Positions 12,864 through 24,419 are shown, counted from the stretch's first letter. The stretch is DNA of 64,000 nucleotides from Lepidodermella squamata (GCA_047495785.1 JBLDXI010000001.1:2914001-2978000), one strand, 5' to 3'. A program made the numbers and translations. The notes: generated by a model from the letters alone, not told the origin.

Positions 12864-13808
12864 ATGTCTATCAATCCTGTTCAACGTTGGGGTGGCGAGC
12901 CTGGTCTGTGCCCGCAGTGCGGCTTGAAGGTTTACGCCGCCGAGGAGGTGATGGCTAACAGCCACAAGTGGCACAAGCTGTGCCTGAAATGCAGCCACTG
13001 CAATAAACTGCTGAGCCAAGGATCGCTGTGCAATCACGATGAAGATATCTACTGCCGGCCGTGCCACACGAAGCTTTTCGGCCCGAAAGGCTACGGATTC
13101 GCCGGTGGTGCAGCTGGTTTGCCGACTGAAGACCCAGGGTAAGTATCAGCATTTTCACAATTGAAGAAAAACGAACAGAATTTTAAAATCTGAGAAATTT
13201 CGAAAAATTGGAATATTATTGAGCATTTTGCGTGTCCCTCTTTTTGGACAAAATTTGCCCCTTTCGAATGTACGAAACCGCAAACCAAAAGGATTGTCTT
13301 TCATATTTACCTATTATTCTCCAAGGCCGAATATTTTCCTAATATTCCGATTTTTTTTTATAAAAATCCTTCCTAATTTTTTAGAGAAAATATTGCTCCT
13401 ATGCGCCAGTCTCCCAGCCTAATTTCACAGCCCTCGAACAATGGCTCGGGAGAAATTGTAGTCAAGAAAATCTCCGCCTCATTCTCAGCCTCGATCACAA
13501 CAAACGGCAACAGCAACAACGGCGGCCCGAAACCGGCAAATTACAACCCTGTAAAGCCGTTATTTGGCGCCGCTCCGAAATGCCGCCGCTGCAACACAGC
13601 CGTCTATGCAGCGGAGCGAGTTCTGGGCGGAGGCCACGCCTATCACAAGGCGTGCTTCAAATGCACGAGCTGCAATCGCAATCTCGACTCGGTCACGCTT
13701 TGCGAGCGAGACGAAGAGCTGTTCTGCCGCGCCTGTTACGGAAAAAACTTCGGCCCGAAGGGATTCGGCTTCGGCATCGCCACTCTCAACACGGAAATTC
13801 CTAATTAA
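12864..13808 (+). CDS. mlp-1: muscle LIM protein with two LIM domains
   Basis: Two exons, 12864..13138 and 13385..13808, join in phase to 232 aa. LIM1 (about residues 16-68) starts CPQCGLKVYAAEEV and LIM2 starts CRRCNTAVYAAERVLG. Each is followed by the glycine-rich GPKGYGF or GPKGFGF motif that marks the CRP/MLP family. The linker between them is Ser/Asn/Gly-rich. Family members act in muscle, at Z-discs or in nuclei, as scaffolds for actinin and transcription factors. The second exon begins right after ttttttag. It follows the ODR-4 homologue on the same strand after only 206 bases, with a ctatttttag acceptor-like site between them. If the intron is retained, a stop appears at once and gives a 92-aa single-LIM protein. 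Confidence 0.95.
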
Positions 13809-15709
13809 AAATCGCAGATTAAATCCAGCTTAATAACAAAACGTTTAATTTTTTTGAAAATGATTACACTATTTGCCATTTTCTTCTATTTTACATTCTA
13901 TTAATTATATTATGAAAAATCGCTTCAATTTTGTTTGAAAAGTACATTCAACCCCCTGCTGCTCTGTCATTCCTGGGAAGTTTTTTAGTTGTTAAGGTGA
14001 CTCATTTCCGATCCTCTGCTCATTTCAATGTACTGAGTACAAATTTCACGCGCCAATTCATTTCTTGTTTGTTTGCCAACCAACAGACTGGTTTCATGTA
14101 TGTGTGTAAAAAATACCTGAACAAGTGCAAACTGCTCCTAAAAAATATGAAATTCAGCCCTATTGCTCACCCTGTTTTTGTTCAATCGTCACGCCTCATT
14201 TCTCGTCTTAGAATCTTCTCCTCAATTTTTCTTCTTTCATCTCGCGTCCCGCCGCACTTGGTGCGTAGTTTTCTTATTAATCACGATATTCTCGCCAGAA
14301 AAAACAAACAAATAATCTGCCGGAATTTATGGTGTTATCGATAATAACCTTGAGCCATAGGCTATAATAACGTGATTCATTATTTTATTTTTTTTCTCGG
14401 GGCCAAAAAAATTTACCCTTGCCAAAAACTGCTTACCTATCTCGTCCTGCTGCTTTGATGAATTTTCGAAATATTTATCTGTTTTTTCTCTCGTTATTCC
14501 GGTAATAAAAACCAGCTTGTTTGTAACCGATATTTTCTGGTGGTAACTTGGGGTTAGGGAGTCAGTCGCCTCTTTGCGGGACATCATAATATGTTTTCGC
14601 GTGTCTGCGAAGTTTGCACCTCAAGTTACCTGAGAAAACACGGGCCTATTTCTCGCCTTCTTTGTTACTAGCGTAATATGCTATTTGGCGTCACTTTGTA
14701 CTATTTTATTTGCGGCTGATATTTAGCCTCAGCAAATGACACGCCGGGTCTCTTCCTCTGGTGTTTATCTGGTCTATTGTGCGCCCCATCCGGCTGCCGT
14801 AAGCATGTGTGCTATCATTCATCATCATCATGAGAACTGTTTTAGCCTTCATAACAAGTCGAGTTATACAGCTACACCTACTTACTTATTGCTATTTGTC
14901 GCAAGAAACAAGGAGAAACGGACATGATATGATGAAGCTTTTTGCTTGTTTTTGTTTTGATTTGTCAATAAAATGTATAACTAGTGGTGCCCACTTTTCC
15001 ACTGGCCACAGTGCTGTTCTTCAATGTTTCAGCCAATCACCTTGCATTATTGGTTGCAGACGCGGCGGGCGGGGATCGATTATTGTTGGTACAACTGCTG
15101 CTATTAATCGATCACAATGGAGCACGTGCCCATCAGACGCAGGTTATTATACGCCCCCATAGAGAGCGGAATGTATATAATATAATGGCGGGTATATTTT
15201 TGGTGAGGGCGATGATAAACAAGGCGGTAAGAGATCCTGATGAAAGCATCAACAACGCCTTAATTTTGGCTGTTATGGATGCGAATAATAATGTGAAACA
15301 AACAATGATGCACATTGTATGCGATGTTACACCCACGTGTTTCTAAAATGGCGATATATCGAGTTTTGTTTTTATCAGTGGTGTACGTTCAGTTTCGAAT
15401 CATATCGATATGGGCTCTGAATCGAGTCAAAGTTTCGAATAAAAGCCGGGGTATAAAAATTAGGTAACAATAAAAAAGTTGAAATACAACAAACAAACAA
15501 AATACAAATAAAAATAAGGTTAAAGAGAAGATATAAGGTCTCTGAAAAGCTTCCGAAGCTCCGCTATCTCATTTCGAAAATTCCTGAGCAACGCTAAATA
15601 AACTCAATTTTAGCTGCCAAAAATATCAGTAAGACGTATCAGATGAGTTTCGAACAAAAAATTGAGAAAAATAGGTCCAATAAAATTGAGGATCCGCATT
15701 GACAGCCTA
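13809..15709. other. spacer, no gene recognised
   Basis: AT-rich sequence downstream of the LIM gene. Open frames such as the 120-codon one at 14984-15346 show no known motif or splice context, and I do not call them genes. The 3' UTR of the LIM gene must lie at the start of the interval. Confidence 0.45.
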
Positions 15710-15885
15710 CAGGGTGGCCAAAAAATTGGGCAGAGCGGGAATTCGCTGCGCATCAATTTAATGAGGAGTTTAAAGAAGTTGAAGAATTTCAAGCATTCTT
15801 TTGCCTGGAATTCCTCAATTTCTTGACTCCTCATTAAATTGATGCGCAGCGAATTCCCGCTCTGCGGAATTTTTTGGCCACCCTG
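15710..15885. mobile_element. Tc1/mariner-type MITE with long inverted repeats
   Basis: A 176-bp near-palindrome. The left arm begins CAGGGTGGCCAAAAA and the right arm ends with its complement, TTTTTGGCCACCCTG. The arms pair over about 60 bases each around a short unpaired centre. TA lies on both sides (15708-15709 and 15886-15887), the target duplication typical of Tc1/mariner insertion. There is no coding capacity, so it is a non-autonomous element. Confidence 0.85.
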
Positions 15886-15887
15886 TA

Positions 15888-16765
15888 GCACAACAAGTTT
15901 CCGATTCTCTGCGATTTCGATGTTTCTTTTTATAACTAGAAATGTTCCGTTCCGATATGGGTTTGCTGATGTCGGAAAATCACTGATTTGTAAAATCGAT
16001 ACTTGGAATCGATATCGGCTCTGCAGCTGAAGCGTAACTCGTAAACCCTAAGAGCGCAAAATACGGGAAATATTAGGGTAGGGGCGGCGCGAAAGTCGAA
16101 AAAATCATATTATTGTTGGAAAATTTGGATACTCAAATTTAGTGCTTCAAACCCTTCAAAACGGGGTTTCCATTTGAGACTCCCATTGAAAATTGAGCCA
16201 TACGGCAACATTTTAAAGTATCAGAAAATATCAAAACCAATAGCGTCTTTGTTACTTCGGAAATTTCATCAAAATCCTCCTAAACAATCTCAACATTTTC
16301 ATATGAAAAAGCAGATTCTTTCCCAGACTTCAAATTTGATATTTTTTGTTTCTCATTGATGAGTCACCTTGTGGTTGAGCGAATTAATATACCAGCCAAA
16401 CAACCGGTTTCAAACTATTTGATATTTTTGCGTAGCCGCAGGAAATAAACGAAACACAAGCCATGAGCTGCTTCCGCAATGACAATTCAACTTTATTTGT
16501 CTTCTCTTATCCAAAAAATAATACAAAAATGAAACAAACAATAATATTATATCAATAGAATAGGACAAAAAGGCAATATTTTTATACACGCATGGTCGAG
16601 AGAGCTAGAATCTTGCGTTTGTTTTAAAAATCTGCTGATTTCTTTTATCGGCGTCATCATCGATGTTGAACAGGGAAGAAAGTGATGAGAGAGAGAGAAA
16701 AACGTGTATTTTTCCGGCGCCTTCACATAACTGTTGATTTTTTTCGCAATACTGCTTTTATACAT
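15888..16765. other. spacer downstream of semaphorin stop
   Basis: AT-rich sequence; its right part should carry the 3' UTR of the minus-strand semaphorin gene. No protein or RNA gene was recognised. Confidence 0.4.
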
Positions 16766-19700
16766 TCATCGCGGTTTTACAGGCTTGCTGTTGCTGTTGT
16801 GATTATTTGGCATGGCGTAAGAAAGACCGGTTGTCGTTTTGCTGTCACCGCTGTTGTTCGACGGCGACAGCCGGCTGAGTTGTGTCACCGCAGCCGGCGA
16901 ATTCGCGCCCTCAAAATCATCATCCTCGTCCGTATTCGCCACGGATAAATCTTCATTCAACTGATCAGGCAGCGATTTCCACGCTGGGATAGACGAATAT
17001 AGCAGGTGATGCCGTGACGAGTGTTTACTACCGTGACGGCTCAGCGTGCCGAACCGGCTAACGCCAGGCCGCAACGTCGACGACGGCATCGATTTTTTGT
17101 GCTTCAATTTCGGCGATTGACTCGGCGTCATTTCCGTGCCGAAATCCTGCTTATCAACCGAAACTTTCACCACGAGCCCATACGTTGGCGAATGCGCGGC
17201 GGTAATAACCGGCTGGTGGTTTTGCACGTATTTTTTCGGCGTCAATTTTTTCTCGTTGCGATTCTTTCGCAAGCAGAAAATGAGAGCGGCGATGAAAAAA
17301 GCGCAAATAAGGACGACGCCGGCGATAATTGCGCTTATCATTATTGTTGTGCTGTTAGATGACTGGGCGTGGTTGTCGGCCAACTCGCCAGTTGACCTAA
17401 TTTCTGTCACCGTTAGGTCAAGTGGCCAATCTTTACGATGGTCTGGGCATCGATCGGTTTCGTTCACCGCATGATAGAAATGCCTGTGAAAATTGAAAGA
17501 ATTGATTTTATTATTCGTTAAAAATTTGTAGCAACCATTTTTTCATGGATGTTTTCGAATTTATTTCCCATTTTATCAAATTTTATTAGATTTTTCCAAA
17601 TTCCGTGCAAACCGTATCCAGTAAATTTTGGGGAATTTCCCAGTTCAAATGCGGACTTGGCTCGACTGATGACCTCAATTTACACTCTTAGGCAAATATT
17701 CACGACAAATTGGGGTAGGAAACGCGAACTATGTTTACCAATTTGTACTGCGTGACACGGGTAAAAGGGTAAAATAGCGGTCATCGACAGCATAGGTAAA
17801 TTAACTCTGATTATATAGCTATAAAGGTCCTAAAATGATTTTCGATGAACAAATATTTGAACAGCACTTTCCTCATTTTTTTCAGCGGCGAGTTTGCATT
17901 CGGTAAAATTTTACCGAAAATGAATTGGCGACCCAAGTACAACAAGGAATCAACTTTGAAAAAGTGGGACCAAGGGTTGAAAACCCCCATTGCTGGTACC
18001 TTGACGTGGTTTGGGGGCTTCGTCTCGACGACCCGGAGGGCTGTGCCGACGGTTTAACCAATGCGGAGAGGCCGATGGATAGAGGCAAACTAACACCAGC
18101 CGCACGGCAACGTGGCGAACTGCCTGCGTACACAGCCCATGAAACCCATGAACAACGACAACAAAATCAAATCAACAAACAACTTCCTTTCGAGAAAACA
18201 AATCCAAGCGTTGATACAGAAGGCGAGGGGGCACGCAAACTGCAGTATGACTGGGCCGGCCCAAAGCCGCAAGGACGGTCGGTTCACGACTTCCACTCTG
18301 CCTGATGCTAAGACGCTTTCGCGAGTTGGAGCTTTTAACGTGAGGACGCTGTTCGAACCTTCAAAACTCGCCCAAGCCTTCAAAGTCCGGGCCGACTACA
18401 AACTCGGCGCTCTAGGCATTAGCGAACACAGATGGTTAGGTCATGGCGTGATTATGAACGACGATGGATCAGTGTTCTTGTACTCCGGGGGAACGGAGCA
18501 CGCGAGGGGCGTGGGCCTGATGCTCTCTAAGGAAGTTTTACGGTCGATGATCGAATGGGAGCCAATAAGTGACCGTCTGATACGCGCTAGGTTCCAGGGC
18601 AGGCACTGTCGAATAACTATTCTGCAGTGCTACGCACCAACTAATGAAGCCGAGGACGAAACTAAAGAACTCTTCTACGAATCACTCCAAAAGTGCGTAG
18701 AAACAGTTCCGAGGCACGACCTCACAATCGTCATGGGGGACCTTAACGCTAAGGTGGGCGCTGAAAACTCAGGTTACGAAAACTGGCTGGGAAAACACGG
18801 ATGTGGGGAGCGTAATGATAATGGCGACCGGCTAGTGGAATTCTGTGCGACGAATCAACTCGTCGTGGGCGGTAGTCTATTCCAGCACAAGGACATTCAC
18901 AAACTGACGTGGGAATCTCCGGATGGCAAAACACGCAACCAGATCGATCATATCCTGATCAATCGGCGGTGGAAGACCTCGCTACGCGACGTTCGTGTCT
19001 ATCGCGGTGCGGATTGCTACTCGGACCACTATCCCGTTGTGGGTGCATTCCGGCTTAAACTGGCTTCACCGTCAAGAAAGAAAACTGCTATTCGCCGAAA
19101 AGTGAACATCGCAAAACTTCTCAACCCTGAATGCAAAGCACGATTTGTCGAAGAACTACGTCAACGACTTGGCTGGAAGCCGTCTAGCGAACCCACAAGC
19201 GTTGAGGGTGAGTGGCAGACCATTCGGGATGCCTTTACCAGTACGGCCGGCGCAACCATTGGTTACGAAGAGAAAAATCGTAGACCATGGATGTCACAAG
19301 AGACATGGACGAAGATAGAGGAGAGAGCAGCTATCCACCGCAAACGGCTCCAGCAAGCGAGCCTTGCCGATTGTGAAACCACTCAAGCTGAGTACAACGC
19401 GAAAAACAAGGAGGTAAAACGTAGTGCGAGACGCGACAAGCGCAAATTCGCCAGCGACATAGCTACCGAAGCGGAGAATGCCGGACGAAAAGGCGACACC
19501 AAGAAGCTGTTCCGACTCGCCAAACAACTAGCAGGCGGAACATTTGGGGGCTCGTCAAAATTCGTCAAAGACGAAAATGGCCGCTTGTTGACCACGGAGC
19601 GGGAGCAAACTCAAAGATGGGTAGAGCACTTCCAAAAGGTGTTAAATCTGCCCGAACCTGAAGTCAAAATTTCTCCCGAGCCAAAAGCTGTCGACCTTGA

Positions 19701-22700
19701 CATCAGAACTGACCCTCCAGATAAAGCCGAAATAACAAAGGCGATCCTGGAACTGAAAAATGGGAAGGCGGCGGGCAACGACGGCATAGCTGCCGAGCTT
19801 TTGAAAGCCGACGTCACCCTGTCAACAGAAGTGTTTTACGACCTCTTCAAACGAATATGGAACGAAGAACAAATCCCAAACGACTGGGCCCACGGCCTGA
19901 TCGTGAAGATACCGAAGAAAGGCGACTTATCGAACTGCGATAACTGGCGCGGAATCACCCTGCTTTCAATACCAAGCAAAGTTTTCTGTCGAATTCTCCT
20001 AAATCGAATGAAGAAGCAAATAGACGAACTCATACGCGAGGAACAAGCCGGTTTCCGCGAACTACACAGCTGCATAGACCAGATATTCGCGCTCAGGTGC
20101 ATAGTTGACCAATGCCTCGAATGGAATGCACCCGCTATCATAAATTTCGTCGACTTCAAGAAGGCGTTTGATAGCGTCCATCGGGAAACACTTTGGGCAA
20201 TCCTGCGATCCTACGGCATTCCTGCCAAGATCGTTAACATGATCGCGATCTTCTACAAAGATTACGAATGCAGCGTTCTAACCGGCAATGGTGACATGTC
20301 GGATAAATTCGCTGTGAACTCGGGGGTCCGTCAAGGCTGTGTTATATCGCCGATATTATTTTGCATCGCCATGGATTTCATCATGCGGTGCACAAACGAC
20401 AAAGCGCAAAATGGGATCCAGTGGACTGTTTTCACACAACTACACGACCTCGATTTTGCTGACGACCTCGCTCTACTCGCTACCTGTGCGAAACATCTCC
20501 AACAAAAAACCAACAAACTCAAACAAACCGCAGAATACGTCGGTCTCCAGATAAATGTAGCGAAAACCAAGGTAATGCGAGTCAACCTGCCAGATATCGG
20601 TGACAGCCTGAAAATCGACAACGAGAAGCTGGAAGAGGTGCGTGACTTCCAATACCTGGGAAGTGTCATAAGCCTAGACGGCACTGGTGTTGACATCAAA
20701 CAGAGGCTAAAGAAAGCTAGAGCGGCATATGCAACCCTCAACAACGTCTGGCGGTCAAAAGAACTCACCCGCAAAATCAAGATCCGCATATTCAACGCAA
20801 TCGTTAAAGCAATCTTGTTATACGGAGCAGAATGCTGGCGATACACAACCGCTGATTTCGCAAAACTCGATGCATTTTACAATCGCTGCCTACGCAGGAT
20901 ATGTGGCATCCACTGGCCGAAAGTCATCAGCAACTACGAATTGCACCGGCTGGTTGGCTGTCGACCTCTATCTCAGGAGATCAGACTGCGGCGATTGAAA
21001 TGGCTCGGGCATGTCCTTCGCATGAAGTACGATCGCATCCCAAAAGTGGCACTATACTGGCAGCCCATCGGCCAGAGGTTCCGGGGTCGACCGAAGACCA
21101 CTTGGAGGACAACCGTACAAAAAGACCTCGAGTCGCTCAATCTCAGCTGGGCGGAGGCGCTTAAGTTAGCCAAACAACGAGAGGCATGGCGGGAAAAAAT
21201 TAATAACATCTAATAACCTGCTCTATCTGAACTACCTATATTATCTGTTTTCTGTCTATGAACTACGAAAATATGTCGTGGGCTGTATGTCCCTCACGGG
21301 ATTTGGCATTGAATGAAGGGTTGAAAAAGTAGGGTCTGAATCCTGAAATCGAAAATTCTCGCCTTTAAGGGAAAAGAAAAGTATAATTTCGACTGAGGAA
21401 ATAATTTTTATCAGGTTGGTATGGTCTAAAATTTCGTCTGGAATGGCGAAAAATTTCCGGTAAGGAAATGGAAGATTCCGGTCAACGCTCTTCGAATTTC
21501 GGATGATTCCATCCCATTAGAATTAAAAAAATGCATCTAAAATAATTTGGGTCCTCCCGTTAACGGAACCCAATTTCCCGATGAGTGGAACCAAATTTAG
21601 AATATTTATTGAGCCTGAAACCCCTTTTCAGATCTTCCAACGAAAGTTATTATAGACCCTCATAATTATAAAAAAAATTTAAAATCCAGCGTAAAATTCT
21701 GTGCAAGACTTTGAGTTCATTTAAGAATCATACATTGAGCCAAATTCTTAGAAATATTTGAAAATCAACATTCAGCAAATTTCGAATTAGGTTCCCAAGA
21801 TGCTAATTAGGTTCCGCTAACTGTAAATTTGATTCTGCTTAAGGATATCGTTAGCGACGTTTAATAACTCGGATTTAGGCTTGTTTGCTTCCTTGTCAAA
21901 GTTGTGGGTGACAAGTAAAAAGTCTGTTGGTTTTGCCTCTTCATTCACGCTAAAAAAGCCGCTTCTTACTTGTCACCCGTGACCTTGAAACATATGTAAA
22001 CAAGCCTAAATCCGAGTTATTCAACGTCGCTAAAGATATTCTGAAATAAGTAAATGTATTGAAATTGTGCGTTACCTTTGAGTATTTAGGCAGCCAGTCT
22101 CGAATTTACAGTAAGGATAACCCTCAGCCAAACAGCTGCACCTTGATTTAGCCGCTCCACAAGTCGCGTCCTTCCTCACCAAATGCAGCCCAATCGCTGT
22201 TTTCGCAGTCAATAAAACAGCCTGAACAGGCAATTGCGGAGCGTAATCACCGCCAAAACCCGGCGGCCACGTCGACAGCCGCATGATAGGCGTTGATTCA
22301 GAGAAAAATTTAACCCGCGACAACAGCCGAGAGTTGAGCCGAGGCAGGTAAGGATTGTCGAATGTCGCCGAGTCGAACGGGCCGCTTTTGTAGCCGTTCG
22401 GGAAGTTTAACTTGGCGCCGTTTCTCAATTTAACGGGCGTTGATGGGTCGAGATCGACGAGGTCGATGGAAATTCGAAGCAGCCGGCCGTTACTCGTGCC
22501 GACGAATAACATGTGCTGCCAACCTGGGCGAGCCATATTCGGTGACCAATCAACTGCGATTGTCGTTAAACGATAGCTAAATTCAATTACATTAAATGAA
22601 GAAAACAAATAAATTTATGAAAAATTACTTCACAGTTGTGTCATAAAAAACCGGTTCGGAATTGATCATCGTTGCCAAACGGTAAATATTAGTATATTTT

Positions 22701-24419
22701 ACGCGAAATTCGTGGAGCGCCATTTTTTCGGACTCGGTAAATTTCGCGGAGCACTAAAAAATGGGTAAAAATTAGCAAAAATATTCGAACTTCTCGAAAC
22801 TGGTCCTTACATTATTAGGACGAGCATTGAGATCTTCGGTGCCATAAACGACAGGCAGGTCGGGCTTAGTGATGCCGGCTTTTGAAGACAGGCGAACAAA
22901 GGGTGATGTTGCAAAAAGCCGCCGGATAGCGCTTTCTTCGAATAAGCAAATGCCAATCGAATTCGGCGCATCGGGGTCACGGTTGAATGCGCCATAGAAA
23001 AATCGATTGTTGTCACTCTCAGGAGAAAGTGGGGTGATATCGGCTGAAAAAATAGGCCATTATAATTAATTCTTATCGTAATTGGATTTCAAGCTAAAAT
23101 TATTACTAAAAATAAATAAATTATCAATTAATTAATTAATAATAATTAAGAGCTTGGGGAATAAATTGATAGGAGAGTAGGAAATTACTTCTTAATTAGC
23201 TAATTAATTTAATTAAGGCTAATTCTCACCTAGCTGTTCGAAGCGAAAAGGTGGAGTGCTGCTGCTAAACAGGCTCTCGACGTTAAGCGGCGCCGCTGCC
23301 GACGCGCCGGCTCCTGTTTTGAGTTGCGGCAGAAACCCGCAGAACAGGTACGCTTTGAAGAAAGACGCCGAAACAGCCGAGCCACTAGTGCCGACTGCAG
23401 TCGGGCCACTTTTGCAGAATTGCGCGATTTTAGCCGACCGCTGTTCATTGAAAAACATGTAGCCAAAATCGTTACGCTCCAGTGAACCGATGAACTGAGG
23501 CCGCGATAGCGACGTTGGCTCGGCTATAACGTTGCGCGTGACCAAGCTGGCGCTGTGACTAGAAGCGGATGACGAAGATGAGGTTTCAAGGTCGGCTAGG
23601 GGCCTTGAAACTATGACGGGGTGGAAGATGGCGCTATTGACTTCGGGCGATTCGTAAATTCCCGAAAATATATGCCCGTCTAAACGAGAAGAACGATAAT
23701 TTCAAAAAATTGAATTTTCAAAATCTGTAAATTAAATTTAATATCTAAAATATTAATAATTGTTACCTGAAATGAAATTTGTAAAATTTGAATCGGGCTC
23801 AAATGGCACAATGTCTTTGCCGTTTGCGATTTGCTCGATGTGATATGATTCACGCGGGTGAAAATCGTACAAATCTTTGGCCTTGTGCAGCAGCTTTTTA
23901 GCCGCATCTCGGCACAGCCAGCACCGCGGTTCAAAAGCGCCAATACCGCAAAATACGACGCTGTCATCGGTCGGGCGGCGAAATAACGCGCGAACGTAAG
24001 TCGACCGGCAAACGAGTTCGCTCTCATTAGGATCGTCCTCGAACAAGTCCAAACAGCCCCGGTTGGTGTCGTTCATTAAAGGGAAAGATAAATTGCGCCA
24101 AATTATTCGGCCTTGCTCGACAGAACCGGTCATATTAAGTACCATCAAATTATTTCTGAACAAAATTAAATATAAAAAAATCCTCCTTAAATTTTAATAA
24201 TTTTACGCACCTTCCTCCAATGAAAGCCAGATGATGTTCGAAGCTCAGGAATCGTAAATAATCATTATGATCATCCGATATCCTAATTAGGCCACTCTCT
24301 GGTAATTGGTCGACGTCAACTTCAGGCGAAACCGAGTTATAAATCGCTGAAATTCTCCCGATCGCGAAAATCACTCCAATTAGGCCAATAAATGGCCATT
24401 TATTACTTAAATTCCGCAT
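16766..24419 (-). CDS. transmembrane semaphorin (class 1-like, no Ig domain)
   Basis: Axon-guidance ligand or receptor expected at the cell surface, probably binding plexin. Seven exons, complement(16766..17483, 22076..22576, 22629..22753, 22811..23043, 23230..23679, 23767..24155, 24211..24419), join in phase at every junction to 874 aa. A signal peptide (residues 1-25) is followed by a Sema beta-propeller with RFLSFEHHLAFIGGRNNL, CGIGAFEPRCWLC, FSGIYESPEVNSAIF, NDFGYMFFNEQ, NNRFFYGAF and MLFVGTSNGRLLRI. A Cys-rich PSI segment follows (CSCLAEGYPYCKFETGC), then one transmembrane helix near 682-706 and a Ser/Lys-rich cytoplasmic tail of about 165 aa. No Ig domain is seen between PSI and membrane, as in invertebrate class 1 forms (C. 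elegans SMP-1/2 type). The 4.6-kb last intron holds an antisense RTE element and a MITE. Confidence 0.93.
17925..18305 (+). CDS. possible RTE ORF1, overlapping ORF2
   Basis: A 126-codon open frame at the 5' end of the LINE overlaps the long ORF by about 190 bases in another frame. It opens with a TTG rather than ATG, and no domain is recognised. RTE elements such as RTE-1 have a short first ORF overlapping ORF2, so this may be its equivalent; it could also be a chance frame over GC-rich element sequence. Confidence 0.3.
   Translation: MATQVQQGINFEKVGPRVENPHCWYLDVVWGLRLDDPEGCADGLTNAERPMDRGKLTPAARQRGELPAYTAHETHEQRQQNQINKQLPFEKTNPSVDTEGEGARKLQYDWAGPKPQGRSVHDFHSA
18112..21213 (+). CDS. RTE endonuclease-reverse transcriptase polyprotein
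   Basis: Open for 1033 codons without interruption; the first true ATG is at 18139 (the frame itself opens at a GTG). The APE-like endonuclease covers roughly residues 60-330: VGAFNVRTL, LGISEHRWLGHG, DLTIVMGDLNAKVG, NQIDHILINRRW and the terminal CYSDHYPVVGAF with its catalytic SDH. The reverse transcriptase follows: KAAGNDGIAAELL, NWRGITLLSIPSKVF, FVDFKKAFDSVHR, GVRQGCVISPILF and the active-site FADD with Asp784 and Asp785. A C-terminal part with GHVLRM and WRTTVQKDLE resembles other RTE proteins. No RNase H or gag zinc knuckles. All key catalytic residues are present, so this copy could be recent or active. Confidence 0.92.
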   Translation: MANCLRTQPMKPMNNDNKIKSTNNFLSRKQIQALIQKARGHANCSMTGPAQSRKDGRFTTSTLPDAKTLSRVGAFNVRTLFEPSKLAQAFKVRADYKLGALGISEHRWLGHGVIMNDDGSVFLYSGGTEHARGVGLMLSKEVLRSMIEWEPISDRLIRARFQGRHCRITILQCYAPTNEAEDETKELFYESLQKCVETVPRHDLTIVMGDLNAKVGAENSGYENWLGKHGCGERNDNGDRLVEFCATNQLVVGGSLFQHKDIHKLTWESPDGKTRNQIDHILINRRWKTSLRDVRVYRGADCYSDHYPVVGAFRLKLASPSRKKTAIRRKVNIAKLLNPECKARFVEELRQRLGWKPSSEPTSVEGEWQTIRDAFTSTAGATIGYEEKNRRPWMSQETWTKIEERAAIHRKRLQQASLADCETTQAEYNAKNKEVKRSARRDKRKFASDIATEAENAGRKGDTKKLFRLAKQLAGGTFGGSSKFVKDENGRLLTTEREQTQRWVEHFQKVLNLPEPEVKISPEPKAVDLDIRTDPPDKAEITKAILELKNGKAAGNDGIAAELLKADVTLSTEVFYDLFKRIWNEEQIPNDWAHGLIVKIPKKGDLSNCDNWRGITLLSIPSKVFCRILLNRMKKQIDELIREEQAGFRELHSCIDQIFALRCIVDQCLEWNAPAIINFVDFKKAFDSVHRETLWAILRSYGIPAKIVNMIAIFYKDYECSVLTGNGDMSDKFAVNSGVRQGCVISPILFCIAMDFIMRCTNDKAQNGIQWTVFTQLHDLDFADDLALLATCAKHLQQKTNKLKQTAEYVGLQINVAKTKVMRVNLPDIGDSLKIDNEKLEEVRDFQYLGSVISLDGTGVDIKQRLKKARAAYATLNNVWRSKELTRKIKIRIFNAIVKAILLYGAECWRYTTADFAKLDAFYNRCLRRICGIHWPKVISNYELHRLVGCRPLSQEIRLRRLKWLGHVLRMKYDRIPKVALYWQPIGQRFRGRPKTTWRTTVQKDLESLNLSWAEALKLAKQREAWREKINNI
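21841..22041. mobile_element. MITE with about 75-bp inverted repeats
   Basis: Arms at about 21841-21917 and 21967-22041 are inverted copies of each other; both carry TTAGCGACGTT...AACTCGGATTTAGG and GTGACAAGTAA with small differences. About 50 bases separate them. No coding capacity. It lies 500 bases beyond the LINE in the same semaphorin intron and close to that intron's donor. Confidence 0.75.

Larger units (their letters stand above)
17880..21330 (+). mobile_element. RTE-type non-LTR retrotransposon (LINE)
   Basis: About 3.4 kb inserted in the last semaphorin intron, in the opposite orientation to the host gene. It encodes one long protein with an N-terminal APE-type endonuclease and a reverse transcriptase, the order found in the RTE/BovB clade. 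The ends are estimates. The 5' end lies near 17880-17925, where a GC-richer sequence replaces AT-rich intron. The 3' end lies near 21330, after an untranslated tail of about 100 bases that ends in AT-rich sequence with GAATGAAG-like words. The target duplication was not resolved. Confidence 0.88.

Noticed and set aside
14984-15346. 120-codon plus frame
   Set aside because: Unusual Leu/Val-rich start but no family match; adjacent frames are also open, so no support as a gene.
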